NCBI GenBank assembly: GCA_905250025.1
Contig: CAJNOJ010000001.1
Location: forward strand, 806,001 to 870,000
Direction: 5' to 3'
Length of the DNA: 64,000 nt
Source: Adineta ricciae
Lineage: Eukaryota > Rotifera > Eurotatoria > Adinetida > Adinetidae
Both the position numbers and the translations under genes were made by a program. The notes beneath the pieces are model-generated. The model was not told where the DNA came from. It was given only the letters and a program-made list of their open reading frames with translations, and made no database searches. The first letter of the stretch is position 1. Each line of letters starts with the position of its first letter. This document shows, in pieces, positions 51,608 to 64,000 of this stretch.

Positions 51608-53341
51608 GATAGAAAGATTTTCACTTTTGAATATCTGATTTAGATGAAATTTGTATCGAAATCACCAGCTGTTAACGTTCTCACGATGACAATTACTTTT
51701 TCAACCTACATCGAAAAGAAATCTTTGTTAGTTTATCGTTACTCACAGATCAATCTGAGAAATGTGCGTTGTCACTATGCTCATCCTTTTCTATTTGTCT
51801 TCGTTAGTGCATGTGATCTTCAATACGAAAGAACGGCTGACGTGATTTTCTCCTTCTCCGGTAGGAAGTCACGTTATCAAATAGATCGATTCTTTATGTT
51901 GTTCTATTGAATACATTTGCATATCCTAAATAGAAAGCGCTCAGACTAATAATTGGTGTGCACTATTGTGGAATCGTATCGTGAACGATTTTATTTATAC
52001 GTTCAAAGAGTTTTGTATTGAATCGAATCTATCGATCGACGAGATGAGAGAATACCGAATGTTTTCGAAGAATTCCAAATCGATATAGTATGACCCGCGT
52101 ACTTTGTTTGATCAACGTAGACATAATTTAAGCTTTTTCCATACTAGACTGCTTCTCGTGAATTTCACGTGAGAATCGGCTGTAGACTGTTTCAATTTGT
52201 TGATTAATTGCATTTCAATTATGCTAAAAGCCTTCTCACAATTGAAAATCTATTATGTCACCATCAGTAACGTATGCTGTCCGTGCTTCGATAAATAATT
52301 TCAAATTTTCACACAAATGAACCACTTTCAAGATGTTCGATTCGAGTAGAAGATCTTTTCAATGGAATCGTGGTAGACAATGCATTCATTTGACATTCAT
52401 TAGCGGATGTTGTATTGATAGACTATTTATAATTTGTGCAGATATAATAGGAACAACTGACTTTTATCCAAAATTATTGCATTTCAGTTTAATCTAGTCT
52501 TGACAGGAAAATTTCTCTTTAGATTACCATCTACTTCCAAGTCTATTAGTTGATGGGGAATCAAGATAAAGTTTGATGATTTTTTTTCTTTTGTTCGAGA
52601 ACGTTCATTTCTGTAGTGCACACGTCATCCTTGATGGTTGACGTGATACTTTAGAATTCGGTGGTGAATTGATGGTCTTGGCTTAATATGAAATCAGGTA
52701 TAGCCTGTTTTAGACGGAATAATATTTTCCTCAAATGTTCGACATCAAACTTTGCTAAATATTAGTGCAATTGAGACAGCATCTGCAATGTCTTCTACCT
52801 TGCTAGCATTAGACGGATGTTGCCTTGACGTAATTGGTTGCTCTGACACGAGATCGTTCTTCATCAGTAACAATAACAGAAACGTAAAAGAGTCGAAAAA
52901 ACATTCAGTACACATGTGACGACCCCGCCGTGTTTTTCTCTCGGTTGCAGAAATATCTCAGATACGGCAACTGTCTGTGAAAATTCTTCGACATAGATGA
53001 CATAGAGAAGAAAGAAAGACAGTATTTTTTTCTTACAAAGAAACTCAGGTAAGATTCAATATTGATATTTTATTAAAAATTGAATGAATCAACGGAGTGT
53101 CTGCATGCAGAATTGTTCGTAGAGTTTAAAGAGAAACGATACAGATGAAGGCGTTATTTCATAGCCTATCAAACGACAATTAACAGCCTGATCTAGTTTT
53201 TTTTTTAATCAGTAGTGAACAAAAGAGATCTTAAGCCGTTGCAGCACCTACTACGATTGCAGTCGCGTGCAGTTAGGTCGTCTTCTCTCTCATGCGCTCA
53301 AAGAGCGTCTAGAGAAATACTCGGGATAAAAGTGATCATTT
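51608..53341. other. Spacer between 7TM receptor and the inverted-repeat element (copy B)
   Basis: Homologous to the left part of 27436-29261. The sequence matching the 95-codon ORF of copy A carries indels and stops here. Confidence 0.4.
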
Positions 53342-53720
53342 CGGGTCGCAATTACTTTGCCGACGCCGTTTTGCCGACGATCATTTTGCCCACAGATACG
53401 TTTTGCCGACAAACACATTTTAATCTGAACTTGTGTGGTCAACATTATTTTGACGATCAGGATTCAGATGAGAGCGTAGAGGATGTGTAGATAAGGCTTT
53501 AGGGGAGATCTAGATGAGGGTGTAGAAGAGCAATTAAGGGAGAATATTATAGCTATGGTAGAAATATGGTTAAAAGTGAATGTTGCATCGGATACTCTCG
53601 GGATTTCGTTTTAAATGGAATTTTATGTTTTGAAATTTTTGGCGAAGAGATCTGTCAGCAAGGTGGTTGTGGGTAAAATGATCTTCGGCAAAACAGCGTC
53701 AGCAAAGTGTATCGGACCCG
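53342..53720. mobile_element. 379-bp non-autonomous element with ~70-bp terminal inverted repeats
   Basis: The element starts CGGGTCGCAATTACTTTGCC and ends with the imperfect reverse complement (..GGACCCG). The repeats run about 70 nt each (53342-53410 and 53652-53720) at roughly 80 percent identity by eye. Each contains shorter internal repeats of a TTTTGCCGAC-type unit. Both ends are flanked by TCATTT, a possible 6-bp target duplication. It is absent from copy A. No transposase is encoded, so it is MITE-like. The superfamily is not assignable from what I can see. Confidence 0.8.
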
Positions 53721-53790
53721 TCATTTCATGTCTTCTAGTTGAATGGAAAACGACTCATCATATCATTCCAATTCATCAATCACGTGTCTA

Positions 53791-55104
53791 ATGTTCGACA
53801 CACGTGCACTTTGCGTCGTTTGCGGAGCACCTGCCATAGGTAATCGTATAAATCTGATAAGAATTTATATGACGGATTAACGTGATTTAGGGCGAAATTT
53901 CGATGCGTATACTTGTTTATCGTGTAAAGGTAAGAAGCACGAATATTGTTGACAATAGTTGCTCCTCTCTTTCTTGTGTATAGCATTTTTCCGTCGGAAT
54001 GCTTACAATGATCAGGTAAGTTAATTGATGTCAGATTTGATCTATATAAAACTGATTCATTCGTTCGCTAGGTTCGTTTTACTTGTCGTTCATCAAGTTC
54101 ATGTGAAATAACAACATTGACTCGACGACACTGTTCGGCATGTCGTTTAAATAAATGCTTCCGACAGGGAATGAAAAAGGAACTTATTCGAAGTTTAGTG
54201 GCGATTAAACAAGCTACGTCAGGGGCGATAATCCGTCGGTCTCATCGTGAATCTCAATCTCCTCTATTAACCACGGTTCGTTCATCATAGATGAAATATA
54301 CTTCTATTTCGAAAGATATTTCTCTAGATCAATCACGTCGTTATTGATGATCAATCAGTTTTATCATTAGATGATTGGAATTTATTAAGTAACATTCAAA
54401 ATGCCTATGAAGAATATTGCGTTGAACCATTCCTTGCCTCTCACGAACGAATATCCTTGATAGTTACCACTCAGCCATACCGTACACGGATTAAACTTCA
54501 ACGTTTGATCGATTTAATCAAGAAATACTATTTGATTGTCGTTTCCTTTATAAAACATGTTCTCGAATTCGATCCATCGACTGAACATGACTATATTTAC
54601 ATTCAGAACAATTTACGAGCACTATCGCTTCTAAATGTCAGTGAACTGATGAAATGCAATATTTTAAAACATGCACCTTGGGAATACGATCGTTGTTTAT
54701 TCGAATTGGTCTTAACGGAGGACATACTTCAACGCTTTGAACAACATTTACATATCTACCAAACCACTTCACCGCACGATGCAGTGATAATCAAGTTATT
54801 TCTTATCAGTCTTGCATTTTCTTCTCGCATCTATCCGATCTTTGGGAAAGATCAATATCATTCAATGGATTTCTATCCATTTCCACAACAACTTGTTTCA
54901 GCTCAAAATTATTACATAACGTTACTATGGAAGTATGTGATATATCGACTAGGGATTCACAATGCTATTATCTACTCAGCCAGATTTATTCAACATTTTC
55001 TTCGTCAGCAAATGCTTGACGCTGACGTCTTGAATATAATCAACAATCGAGACGATCATGGACAACTTGTTGCACTTATTCGAAGCGAACTTAGTGATAA
55101 TTAG
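53791..55104 (+). CDS. Nuclear receptor, HR96/NR1J-like DNA-binding domain (copy B)
   Basis: Exons 53791-53839, 53891-53929, 53984-54015, 54072-54275 and 54328-55104 give 366 residues, exon for exon the lengths of copy A. Both zinc fingers and the P-box CLSCKAFFRR are kept. The 52-nt intron 54276-54327 contains an in-frame TAG, which supports it being spliced out. The inverted-repeat element ends 70 bp before the ATG, so this copy's promoter differs from that of copy A. Confidence 0.87.
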
Positions 55105-56324
55105 TAACAGATGAAGTGTTTCCAATATTGTGATTGATGTTATAAATGGTATATAAATATTCCTGTATTGATTCAATAAAATTCTTGAAAATTCCTCACA
55201 TAGTAGATTAATCTTTCCGAAAAAATTCTCCTTTCACATCTCTGCTTTCCTTTTCTCTATTCCGGTGCAGAAAAGGCACTCATGTTAAATTAGAACACTC
55301 CATGATCAGATTTCAGGGATAATCTGGATATGATATATCATCAAATTCTACCTATTCAACTTATTCGTACACATGCAGAGAAACAGAAAACTAATTAAAG
55401 AATGTCGTTTAGAGACTAAGTCGAGCTTTCCTTTTTCTTTTATCTAATTTATTGAAAGGAAATTCTTTCCTTTTGTGGCATAATTACTGAGCTTTATTCA
55501 TTTTTCACATGCAAGAATATGTCGGAAGGCTAACATGGCGTATTATTTATAAACACAGGTGTTGCGGAAAAGCAAAGTACATGCTAACTTTGACATACCA
55601 AATGTTTTTTCACCTACATCGTTTTTGACTGTCCTTTGTCAACATTAAAATCCTCTTGAAAGTATGAGTGATTGAAACAATTATTGCATCTTAAAGAGTA
55701 TAATAAGTTTGCAATGATGATCAAGTGCGCTCTTAGATTTTTAACGGAGTGTTTCATTCTCATCGCTCACTCCTAGTTATCATTTCAAAAAAGTCGATGA
55801 GAAAGTCTTTCCAAGCCATCTAAATGAACATACACTTAAACAGGGCAAATATTGAATTAATTATGGATAAGAAGAACGCAAAGTAGCTCATCTGGTGATT
55901 TGATCATGTTTTTGAAGTATCAACAAAGACACGCTATACTTATTTGTTCTTGAGTGCTAAAGGCTTTTTACTCGGATGACGTCAAATTGACTTTCTTTAT
56001 GCAGAAAGCATGCGCTCATGTGGCGGATTTGGATTAAGAGCATGCATATTCAATACGTTTCGTGCATAGGAGTACAATCTGATTTTTCTGCCGGTGACAC
56101 CGAATCTTTATATTCATGACGAACTTGTTTGCGTTTGTAGTTTTCATGCTACTCGTAAAAATCAATACTATATACTAGCGACCTACGTGTGTCAGATTGG
56201 CTGTCCGGCACGGGCCAATCATCGAACGATGAGTCATGCGATTCACTTACATAGATATTATTCATTGATTTGATTGATATACTACTTCCATTTTCATGCA
56301 TATTTCTGTTATAACAAATTGAGA
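55105..56324. other. Spacer between nuclear receptor and CC2D1 (copy B)
   Basis: Homologous to 30576-31826 but missing a stretch around 56155-56170. An AATAAA lies near 55170, fitting the nuclear receptor 3' end. Confidence 0.4.
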
Positions 56325-59300
56325 ATGTTTAAAAGTAACAAGCCTAATAAACCTGCAAGAAAGTCAGGCGGTGGAGCGGCTCTCATGCAGCAGGTCTGTG
56401 CTATAACAAGCTGAGGATTTGTGTTTGTTATTAGTTAATTTTTCGAGTAGATGGGTTTTCAAATACCAAATTTTGATGAATCAGGCATGGGTATGAATGA
56501 CGACGACGATGATGATGATTTGGAAGCTGAACTGCAAAGATTACAGCAAGGAATGGGTGGTGATTCAAGAGGGAAAGCCAACCAACGAAAGCCAGGTTAG
56601 TAGACATTGAATAATTAATCGTATTCTCTAAATAGACGATATATCTGCTGTTGTGATATAGGTGGGCCGACACAAGATCTCAAAGCATTTCATAGTGATG
56701 TACATAAACTTCTTCAAGATATTGATCGACCGATAAATGATGATGAACTTTCTGATGTTGATGATGATGAGCTTCTTGTAAGTCTATATGATGTTCAATG
56801 GTTGCTGTGAACGAATTTGTTTCGTAGGCTGAACTCAATGAAATTACCGAAGATATCGAACACGATTCGCACGAACCACCAAAACAAGCCCAAGCCGCAT
56901 CTACTGGAAATATCCTGTCCTTACTCGAAGGACGCCAGGATATGTATAATAAGGCAATAGCATCTGCAAAGGCTAACGGTGATGCATCTAAAGCGAGACG
57001 TTTAGACCGACAAATAAAAGTACGCTTTCCAATTTTTCGTAGACTAGTTTCGATTATTATGTTAAATACGTAGACTATTCAAGAACTACTTCACTCGGCT
57101 CGGGCTGGTGCGCCTATCAATGAAAGTGATATCCCACCTGAAGTATTCATTGCTCCTTCGGCAGCATCTGTTCCAGCGAAAGCACCTCCTACAATCGAAC
57201 AACCTCCACCGGTACCACAACCACGTGCCGTACCTACAGCGCCCCAACCTCAAGCACCAATTGCACCTCAGCGACCTTCGCAACCACGCACTGTACCATT
57301 GCCTCAACCGACTGCCGCAGTAGATCATTCAGTAGTCTATCGAAGTGAGTTAACTTCTCATATTTCAATCATCTAATCGTTGATCAATCTGTATAGCACC
57401 AGTACCTCCGACTACAACAGATTCAGATCCAGCTGTCGCTCGATTGAAAGCATTAGCTTTACAAGCTAAACAACAAGGAGATATGGCTAAAGCAAAAGAA
57501 TATATTATTCAACTAAGAGTAAATTTGTTATTCAATGATTTGAATGATACTATTTACGTTCTATAATAGACCTTACAAGGCAAAGCAAGCATTGCTACTC
57601 CTTCGACAACTCAAAAAGAAACATATGATAATGTTCCCGATGATGATGTTCCACCGCCACCTTTACCACGTAAGTAATAGAATTTGTTATGACTTTATCA
57701 ATTGTTAATGCTTTTGTGTTCGGTGTGCAGTAAAAGCTCCAGAACCAAGTACAGTTATGGAGGCGTTACAACAACGCCATGAAGAATTAACTAAACGTGG
57801 TGAAGAGGCAGCTACTAAAGGAGATTCATCGAAGGCAAGACGAATGGAGCGATTGTCTAAGGTACTGTTCTCATACGTATATCTCATTTATAAACTATGC
57901 ATTGTAACATCAATAAATTTGATTCGTATTCACTTTGTCTTATAGCAATATGAAGAAGCTATCGATGCTACCCGCAAAGGTCGCCCATACGATTACGCTG
58001 AACTACCTGACCTACCAGGTTTTGCTCCTATTCCTGTTCAGCAGGCAAAACCACAACCATCTGGCTCAACTTCATCAAATCCAGCAGCAAGACCATCACC
58101 ATCGAATCCACAAGCACGCCCATCGCAAGCACAACAGCAGCAACAACGTCAAACTATTCAAGTAGCAGCATCTACTAGCGCAACAAGTAAATTCCTATTG
58201 ACAATGTTTTCTTCATTTCATTTCGATTCGCTATCAGGCGCAAGGAAAAGCCAACAGGCCCAAGTATTACGTCTTAAGCAAGCCAAGTTTCATAAACTTG
58301 CCTTACAAGCAAAACAAAAAGGTTCGTTGACAGATTTTTCTTCTTCATTAACTGTTTTTCTGTCATCCTAGGTGATCTTGAAACAGCAAAAAAGTTCCTT
58401 ATCGCATATAAAGGACTCGATCAAATGATTGCTGCTGCTGAGGCAGGCTTACCCATTGATATGGGTCAAGTATGCTAGTTCTCATCTAGTCCGAAAGAAA
58501 GTTTCGTATGTATTCTTTCCAGGTACCTAAATTACCAGATGATGACAACAATGACTTAGTGACTGATGATGATTTAACACAAGATTTAGCTAATGCAGAT
58601 CGTGATACTGTTTTTCGTCGCTTACAAGATGACCTTCTTCGTCAAGTTCAACTCTGTGCACGTAACGAACAAATCTACGCGCAAATGGAAGAACCGAACA
58701 GCGCCAAGCACGCAAAGGAGTATAAACAACTCGAACAACGCTGTGCACATGATCTTGAAAAGTTGAGAAAATGTTTTCAACATGGTTTAAAACCACCACT
58801 GTTCCATTACGAACGACGACAAATGAATATAATTCAAACAAATAATGATCTCGGAGAAAATGATCTCGAGGTAATTTTTGCAAACATTTTCCACATCAAT
58901 TCGAAATCTGTCGTAAATCTCTTCGTATAGGTGATTGTTATACGTGGTATTAATCTACCCGTTCCTTCGGGAATTTCTTCGTCGTCACTGGAAACTTATG
59001 TTGTTATCGAATTTCCTTATCCCACAGAAACTCCTCAAGTAGCTCGGACTCGTCATACTGCCGGTTCTACCAATGCTGAATACCCTGAATCCGTGCATAA
59101 ATTCTATATCAAACGTAACGATGCTAAATTCAAACGATTGATGAATCGAAAAGAATTGAAACTCGGCGTTTTCTATAAACCTGGCTTTCTCCGATCAGAT
59201 CGTCCGTTGGGCGTGGCATCGGTCAAATTAGCAGCGTTGGAACAAACATGTACCATGCATGAATCCGTTGATTTATTTGAAAGTGAACATAAGAAAAAGA

Positions 59301-60439
59301 TTGAAGGCAAACTAGAAGTGAAATTACGTATTCGAGAAGCATTGGGACAAACAAAAGCATCGGATATCTTGCCACAACGATGGCTAGTTATCGATAGTTT
59401 TGAAGAACTGGTAAGTTTCACAGAATTCACACTCATATCTTCATTCTTTCACATCTATATTGTAGCCACAAAGTCATAAACCATCATCGACCTCGAGGTA
59501 TGTTGAAAACTGTTTTTTTTTCGATAAGACTAGTTACTACTGTTCGAACTCCTAATCCATTCGACAATTTCCCCTACGCTCACACCTAATTCAGGTCGTC
59601 ATCATCTGGCGCTGCTGCACCAGCAATAACTGCTATTGCTAGTCTGATTCCTACAGGCGAAGCACTAGGCCAACTGGCTATAAGTATGGCAGAACCTAAA
59701 GATAAAGATGAAGGAGTAACGGATAGCAGGTATCAATGTGCTTGAATTTCGGAAATGAAGTATTGCATTTGTGTGTGTGTGTGTATGTGTGTTATCCCAG
59801 TAATTTATGCATGGTTTGCACCCTGTATTAGCTTTGTTTGACATGTATATATCCTTCCCCTATTGTTAAGTAGCCGTCAGCAACGACGAAGCCATCAACC
59901 CCAACCAGCACCTGTGCCTGTTTCAACGACTCCACAAAGTATTCAAGTACTTAATTACGAAGCATCACGTCTACAACAACAGGTGAGTTGCTCGATTCAT
60001 TGAAGGAAATTGTTTGATTTCGTCAGTAGATTGAACAACTACAGGACCGTCTTACAACAGAACAACTTCACCAATTACAACGCAAACTTCGTGAGATCGA
60101 AGATCAAAATGAGCAATTAGTAGAATCCTTACGTACGGGAGGAAAACAGGTTCTAAATGGTACGTTTCACTATTGCTTCTTTTTTTTGAAATCGATTTTT
60201 CTTTCCTGTAGAACATCTTCGTGGTCTTGAGGAGTTGATTGATTATTACGATCAAGAAGCACGTGAATATCATCAGCGACATGATTCGAAAAAAGCGGAT
60301 GTTTGTTTGACTAAAAGGAGACTCGTCGAAAAAGAAGTAAAATCTTTCATAAAATTCGACTTGTTCTGTACACATTTCTCTCGTTCAGATTGGCACGTTA
60401 ACAGGACAGCAACCATCGACAACTACGTCAAGATTTTAA
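56325..60439 (+). CDS. CC2D1 / Lethal giant discs protein (copy B)
   Basis: Same exon plan as copy A; the exons inspected keep length, phase and splice sites. The C2-domain exon (58931-59410) differs in protein from copy A at only one residue seen (VIVIRG against VIIIRG) although more than ten bases differ, a clear sign of purifying selection. The Pro-rich linker exons (57076-57344 and the exon from about 57946) vary more. Endosomal ESCRT-III-linked function is inferred from the family. Convergent with ABCF3. Confidence 0.93.
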
Positions 60440-60673
60440 CATTTTCTCATCATTTATTTGCTTTTTGTATCAATTTATTGTACGCTTTTTTTTGCATTAT
60501 CGAAATACCAGCGAAAACGATGATTTTTTTCCGATAAATAATTAAATTTCCTACGATATCTATGTATCATATAATTAAAAATCAACATCCTCAATTCTTC
60601 TCTCCACTGTCTGTTTTTTCCTTCATTTATTCCAATCAGAAAACAAGTAACAAATAGACGGCTGATCGTTAAA

Positions 60674-63598
60674 TTAATATTGTAATTCACTTTCGATTAA
60701 TTTCTTATATTGCTCAAAACCGTACTCAAGTGAAGTCACACTACCATTTCGGCAAAGCCAAGCTTCCGTACAAACACGTTTGATCATCAATTCATCGTGA
60801 GAGACAAGTACCACACCACCTTGGAACTTCTTGATGGCTTCGGCTAACGCTTCGATTGTTTCCATATCTAGAAAGAATCGTACGCGTTCCAGAAATAGAG
60901 AAGATCTCTAGTCACAGTTCTTACCGAGATGATTGGTCGGTTCATCTAGTACGAGGATGTGCGGACTAAACAACGGGAAACAAAATAATTATATCTGATG
61001 AAAGATAGTATTCATACTTTTTCATACACATCAGACTGAACGCAACCCGACATTTTTGCCCTCCAGATAAGCTGAGAACAGATTGTAGAGCTGTGTCACC
61101 AGTTATACCAAAACGGCCAAGTTCTGTACGATATTGTTCGATTGTTCTACCGGGATATCTCGATTGTAAAACTTCCACTGAATTGATATTCATTGGTAGT
61201 TGATCGACAAAATGTTGTGTAAAGTAACCAACTACTAAATTTCGATGACCATGTCGTTGTCCCTTGGTTGGTTCTAATTCTTCGACTAATAGCTTCAACA
61301 GAGTAGTTTTGCCTGATCCATTTTCACCCATAATACAAATACGTGACTGAAGATTAGCTGATAGATTGATGTTATTCAATATCAAGCGGCTATCTTTCGA
61401 ATAAGAAAATGCAACGTCGTCTAACTGCATAATAGTGCCATGAAGTGGCTCGGGATCGGGAAAGCGGAAGTGAACTTCATGTTCCTTTTCAACCGGTCGA
61501 AGAATCGGTCTAGTTGATTCAAAAAACAAAGTTTGTGATGCTGTTACATTAATCAACATTCGTTTAACTTACAATTTTTCTAAGAGTTTCAATTTACTCT
61601 GTACTTGTGCGGCACGATTAGCATTGTATCGAAAACGATCGATGAATACCTACAAGAATGAACACTTCTCCTAGAGACTATTGACGTTCGTTTTACGAAC
61701 CTGAATATGATCGCGATATTCCTTTTGTGCTTCATATTCTCGTTGTTGGTTTTTCAAACGTTCCGTTCGAGCAGAAACAAACGTATCGTAATTGCCGCTA
61801 TGAAAACATAAGACTACGAAGAGACAAGAGATTTGAATAGACTCCTACCGATAAGAATCGAGTTTTTGCGAATTTAAATGTAGAATATCAGTTGCAACAG
61901 TATTAAGAAATGTTCGATCGTGTGAAACAACTAAAATCGTACTTTTCCATGTTTGTAAATAATTCTCTAGCCAAATGATTGCTTTGAGATCTAACATGTT
62001 TGTCGGTTCATCGAGTAAGAGAAGATCAGGTCTAAATCATTCGCACCAATAGAAACGATTCTCACTTCAGCTAAACAATATTTACTTGGAAAACAGAGCG
62101 CGTGCTAAGGCCAAACGCATTCGCCAACCACCAGAGAACTCTCTATTGAACGAAGGAAATAGAAATGATAGGTGCCGTAAGTGAATTGGCTCTTACTTAG
62201 TCGCCATTGCTTGCATTTGTGATGTAAATCCGAGACCATTCAAGATGACAGCTGCTCGTGACTCAGCTTTATGTGCTTCAATGGCCTCTAACTCCGCATA
62301 GATGGCTGTCAAACGTTTTGATATAAACGAATCTTGAGCAGCTGATGAACCGCCACTAGAAAGAATGTCGGATGAGGATCAAGTCTGAGAAATACGATAT
62401 GTTTTACCTTATTTGTACTCTTTTATTTAATTCTTTTTCTTCATTCAACAATGCATTTCGTCGTTCATCACATTCGAGAACACTTTGAAGAGCAAGAGTA
62501 TCGGTACCTTCAATCTCTTGTTCAACGTGTAATATTCGAATATGGGAAGGAAGCACAAGATTTCGACTAGAGAATGTACGAAAGAATTTGCTTATTTTCT
62601 CTATACCATCACAAGTTACTTAGCAATAACACGCAGTAACGTTGATTTACCCAAACCATTTCGACCAACGAAGCCATATCGACGACCATAGATGAGATCC
62701 ATTGTACCGCCAAGAATTAACATTCTAATAGAACAATAACAACTAAATAACGATTGATTATGAGCATCTTACTTGTTTCCGTAGGATACATCAAAATTAT
62801 CAATATGAACGTCGTATCTAATATAGTATAGACAAACAAATCGAAATCGAGTTTGCTCAATAGAAAATATGAACTTACGATCTGCTTGCTGTGTCGCCAT
62901 TTTCGCTATCTGTTAGTAGTTTTTTATTAGTTGCTTGACTAACAACTGCTTCTTCTAGTCGCGCTTGTACTCTAGAGATTCGTGAACGAAGTAAAAATCT
63001 TTTGACAAATATTTTTCTATACTTGTTCTCTCCATTTGTTCCTCCATCTCGAGCACGTTTTTCCTGTTTTTCTCGAAGTTTTGCTTCAGCTTTTTCAAGT
63101 TTTTTCTGCGAAACCGTCGTAGATTCGTTCAATGGTTTGATCAATGAACGATCAGCTACATTAAATAAAGCCGACGAAACTTCTTCGAAGATGTTTCCCG
63201 AGTAATGACCGATAGAAACTGGTGTCGAAAGTTTTTTTGGTTCATTCGTCGAATCATTTCCATTGGATAATGTTTCTCTGGAAAAGAGATGGTGAAGATT
63301 GCCTTTTCATGGAAATTTCAACATACAATTTCAATTGATCACAAACGAATTGGCAGAGATCAGCGATTGCTGCTTGTTCACGTTCATTATGAGCAACTTC
63401 TTCAAAAATAGGTCTGAGTGCATCGTCGACCTCTTGAAAATCAATATAATCAGATTTATTTGTTTCCAGAATGTCTACAAAAAGTGAGAAATAGTTTGCG
63501 AAGGAAAATGAAAGAGAAAACAGACCAGTGATGTAACCCAAAATATCGTCATTAACTGCTGGTAATGTAGCACGGATTCGATTGATAATCGCTTCCAT
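60674..63598 (-). CDS. ABCF3-type ATPase (GCN20 family), copy B
   Basis: Same exon plan as copy A, from [18 protein letters not shown] at 63598 to the stop at 60674. Both Walker A motifs, both signatures (FSGGW.., LSGGQKCR) and both DEPTN boxes are present. The intron after the GENK codons (near 62970-63020) happens to be stop-free, so a longer readthrough ORF appears; copy A has a stop there. Few amino-acid differences were noticed. Confidence 0.93.
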
Positions 63599-64000
63599 TT
63601 TTGATTGTTTTCTCGATGATTGAAGTAACTAAACGAGAGAAACGACGAAAGCAAAAAGCAAGGAGTGATCAACAGGAACATATAGCTGATTGAGGAATGG
63701 ACCGAAAGCGGTAAAAGGAAGTTAACCAATGATTGTACCGTATGGCAACAGTCATGATCTGACATCTCGAGGATGAGTTGTGATCCAAGATTACTATTAA
63801 TAAATGTTGGTGATCACAGTTGGTTGATTATGTACTTCATGTTCTGTACGTACTAATTCGAATAGTTCTGTTATCATTGAGTGACAATGTACTCGATAAC
63901 GCAATAGAACGATCGGACAGAAGTATGACTTAAAAATATACACAAGAGTTTGATTAATTTCTATGTAAATATGATGAAAGATAATTCTTATTGTTTCTCT
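63599..64000. other. ABCF3 upstream region (copy B), window end
   Basis: Matches 39096 to about 39495. The window ends before the position where copy A has the oxidase pseudogene, so it is unknown whether copy B carries it. Confidence 0.5.

Larger units (their letters stand above)
43718..64000. repeat. Duplicated block, copy B
   Basis: Collinear with 19559 to about 39495, direct orientation, to the window end. The cumulative offset grows from 24159 to about 24510 bp through indels, the largest being the 379-bp element at 53342-53720. Confidence 0.95.

Overview
The window reads as nuclear DNA of an animal, most probably a bdelloid rotifer. The genes are AT-rich and cut by very many introns of about 50-60 nt with GT..AG ends. 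Typical animal genes (innexin, GRIP, CARMIL, AHCYL, CC2D1, ABCF3, a nuclear receptor, a 7TM receptor) sit beside genes that look non-metazoan (a Trk/HKT-type potassium transporter and a berberine-bridge-like FAD oxidase pseudogene). About 20 kb is present twice in the same orientation. The species call is inference; no search was run. All exon models were built by hand from splice signals, and reading phase closes in every one given as a full gene.

Left part, single copy (1-19558). On the minus strand lie the 5' end of a CARMIL gene (1-555), an innexin (1129-3488) and an AHCYL/IRBIT gene (4574-7286) with at least four more alternative first exons out to 10630. A plus-strand Cys-rich gene of unknown function follows (12617-13943), then a complete seven-PDZ GRIP gene on the minus strand (14065-18382).

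Block A (19559 to about 39495) and block B (43718 to the window end) are diverged, collinear copies. Each holds, in order: a conserved but unresolved minus-strand region; a CorA-type transporter lacking the GMN motif (+); a Trk/HKT-like K+ transporter (-) convergent with it; a 7TM receptor (-); an HR96-like nuclear receptor (+); CC2D1/Lgd (+); and ABCF3 (-) convergent with CC2D1. Differences in the exons compared are mostly silent, so both copies look functional. Block B alone carries a 379-bp element with inverted terminal repeats, 70 bp upstream of its nuclear receptor start codon.

Between the blocks (about 39496-43716) lie a broken FAD-linked oxidase (+) and the 3' part of a Gln/Pro/His-rich gene (-). 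That gene is cut in mid-exon by the single N at 43717, exactly where block B begins. The two blocks are therefore either a real direct duplication or two haplotype contigs joined head to tail by the assembler. The N favours the second explanation but does not prove it.

The genes form no single pathway. The two ion transporters share a locus with overlapping 3' ends. AHCYL (IRBIT family), innexin, GRIP, CARMIL and CC2D1 belong to signalling, junction, actin and membrane-traffic functions. ABCF3 is a translation or stress-response ATPase.
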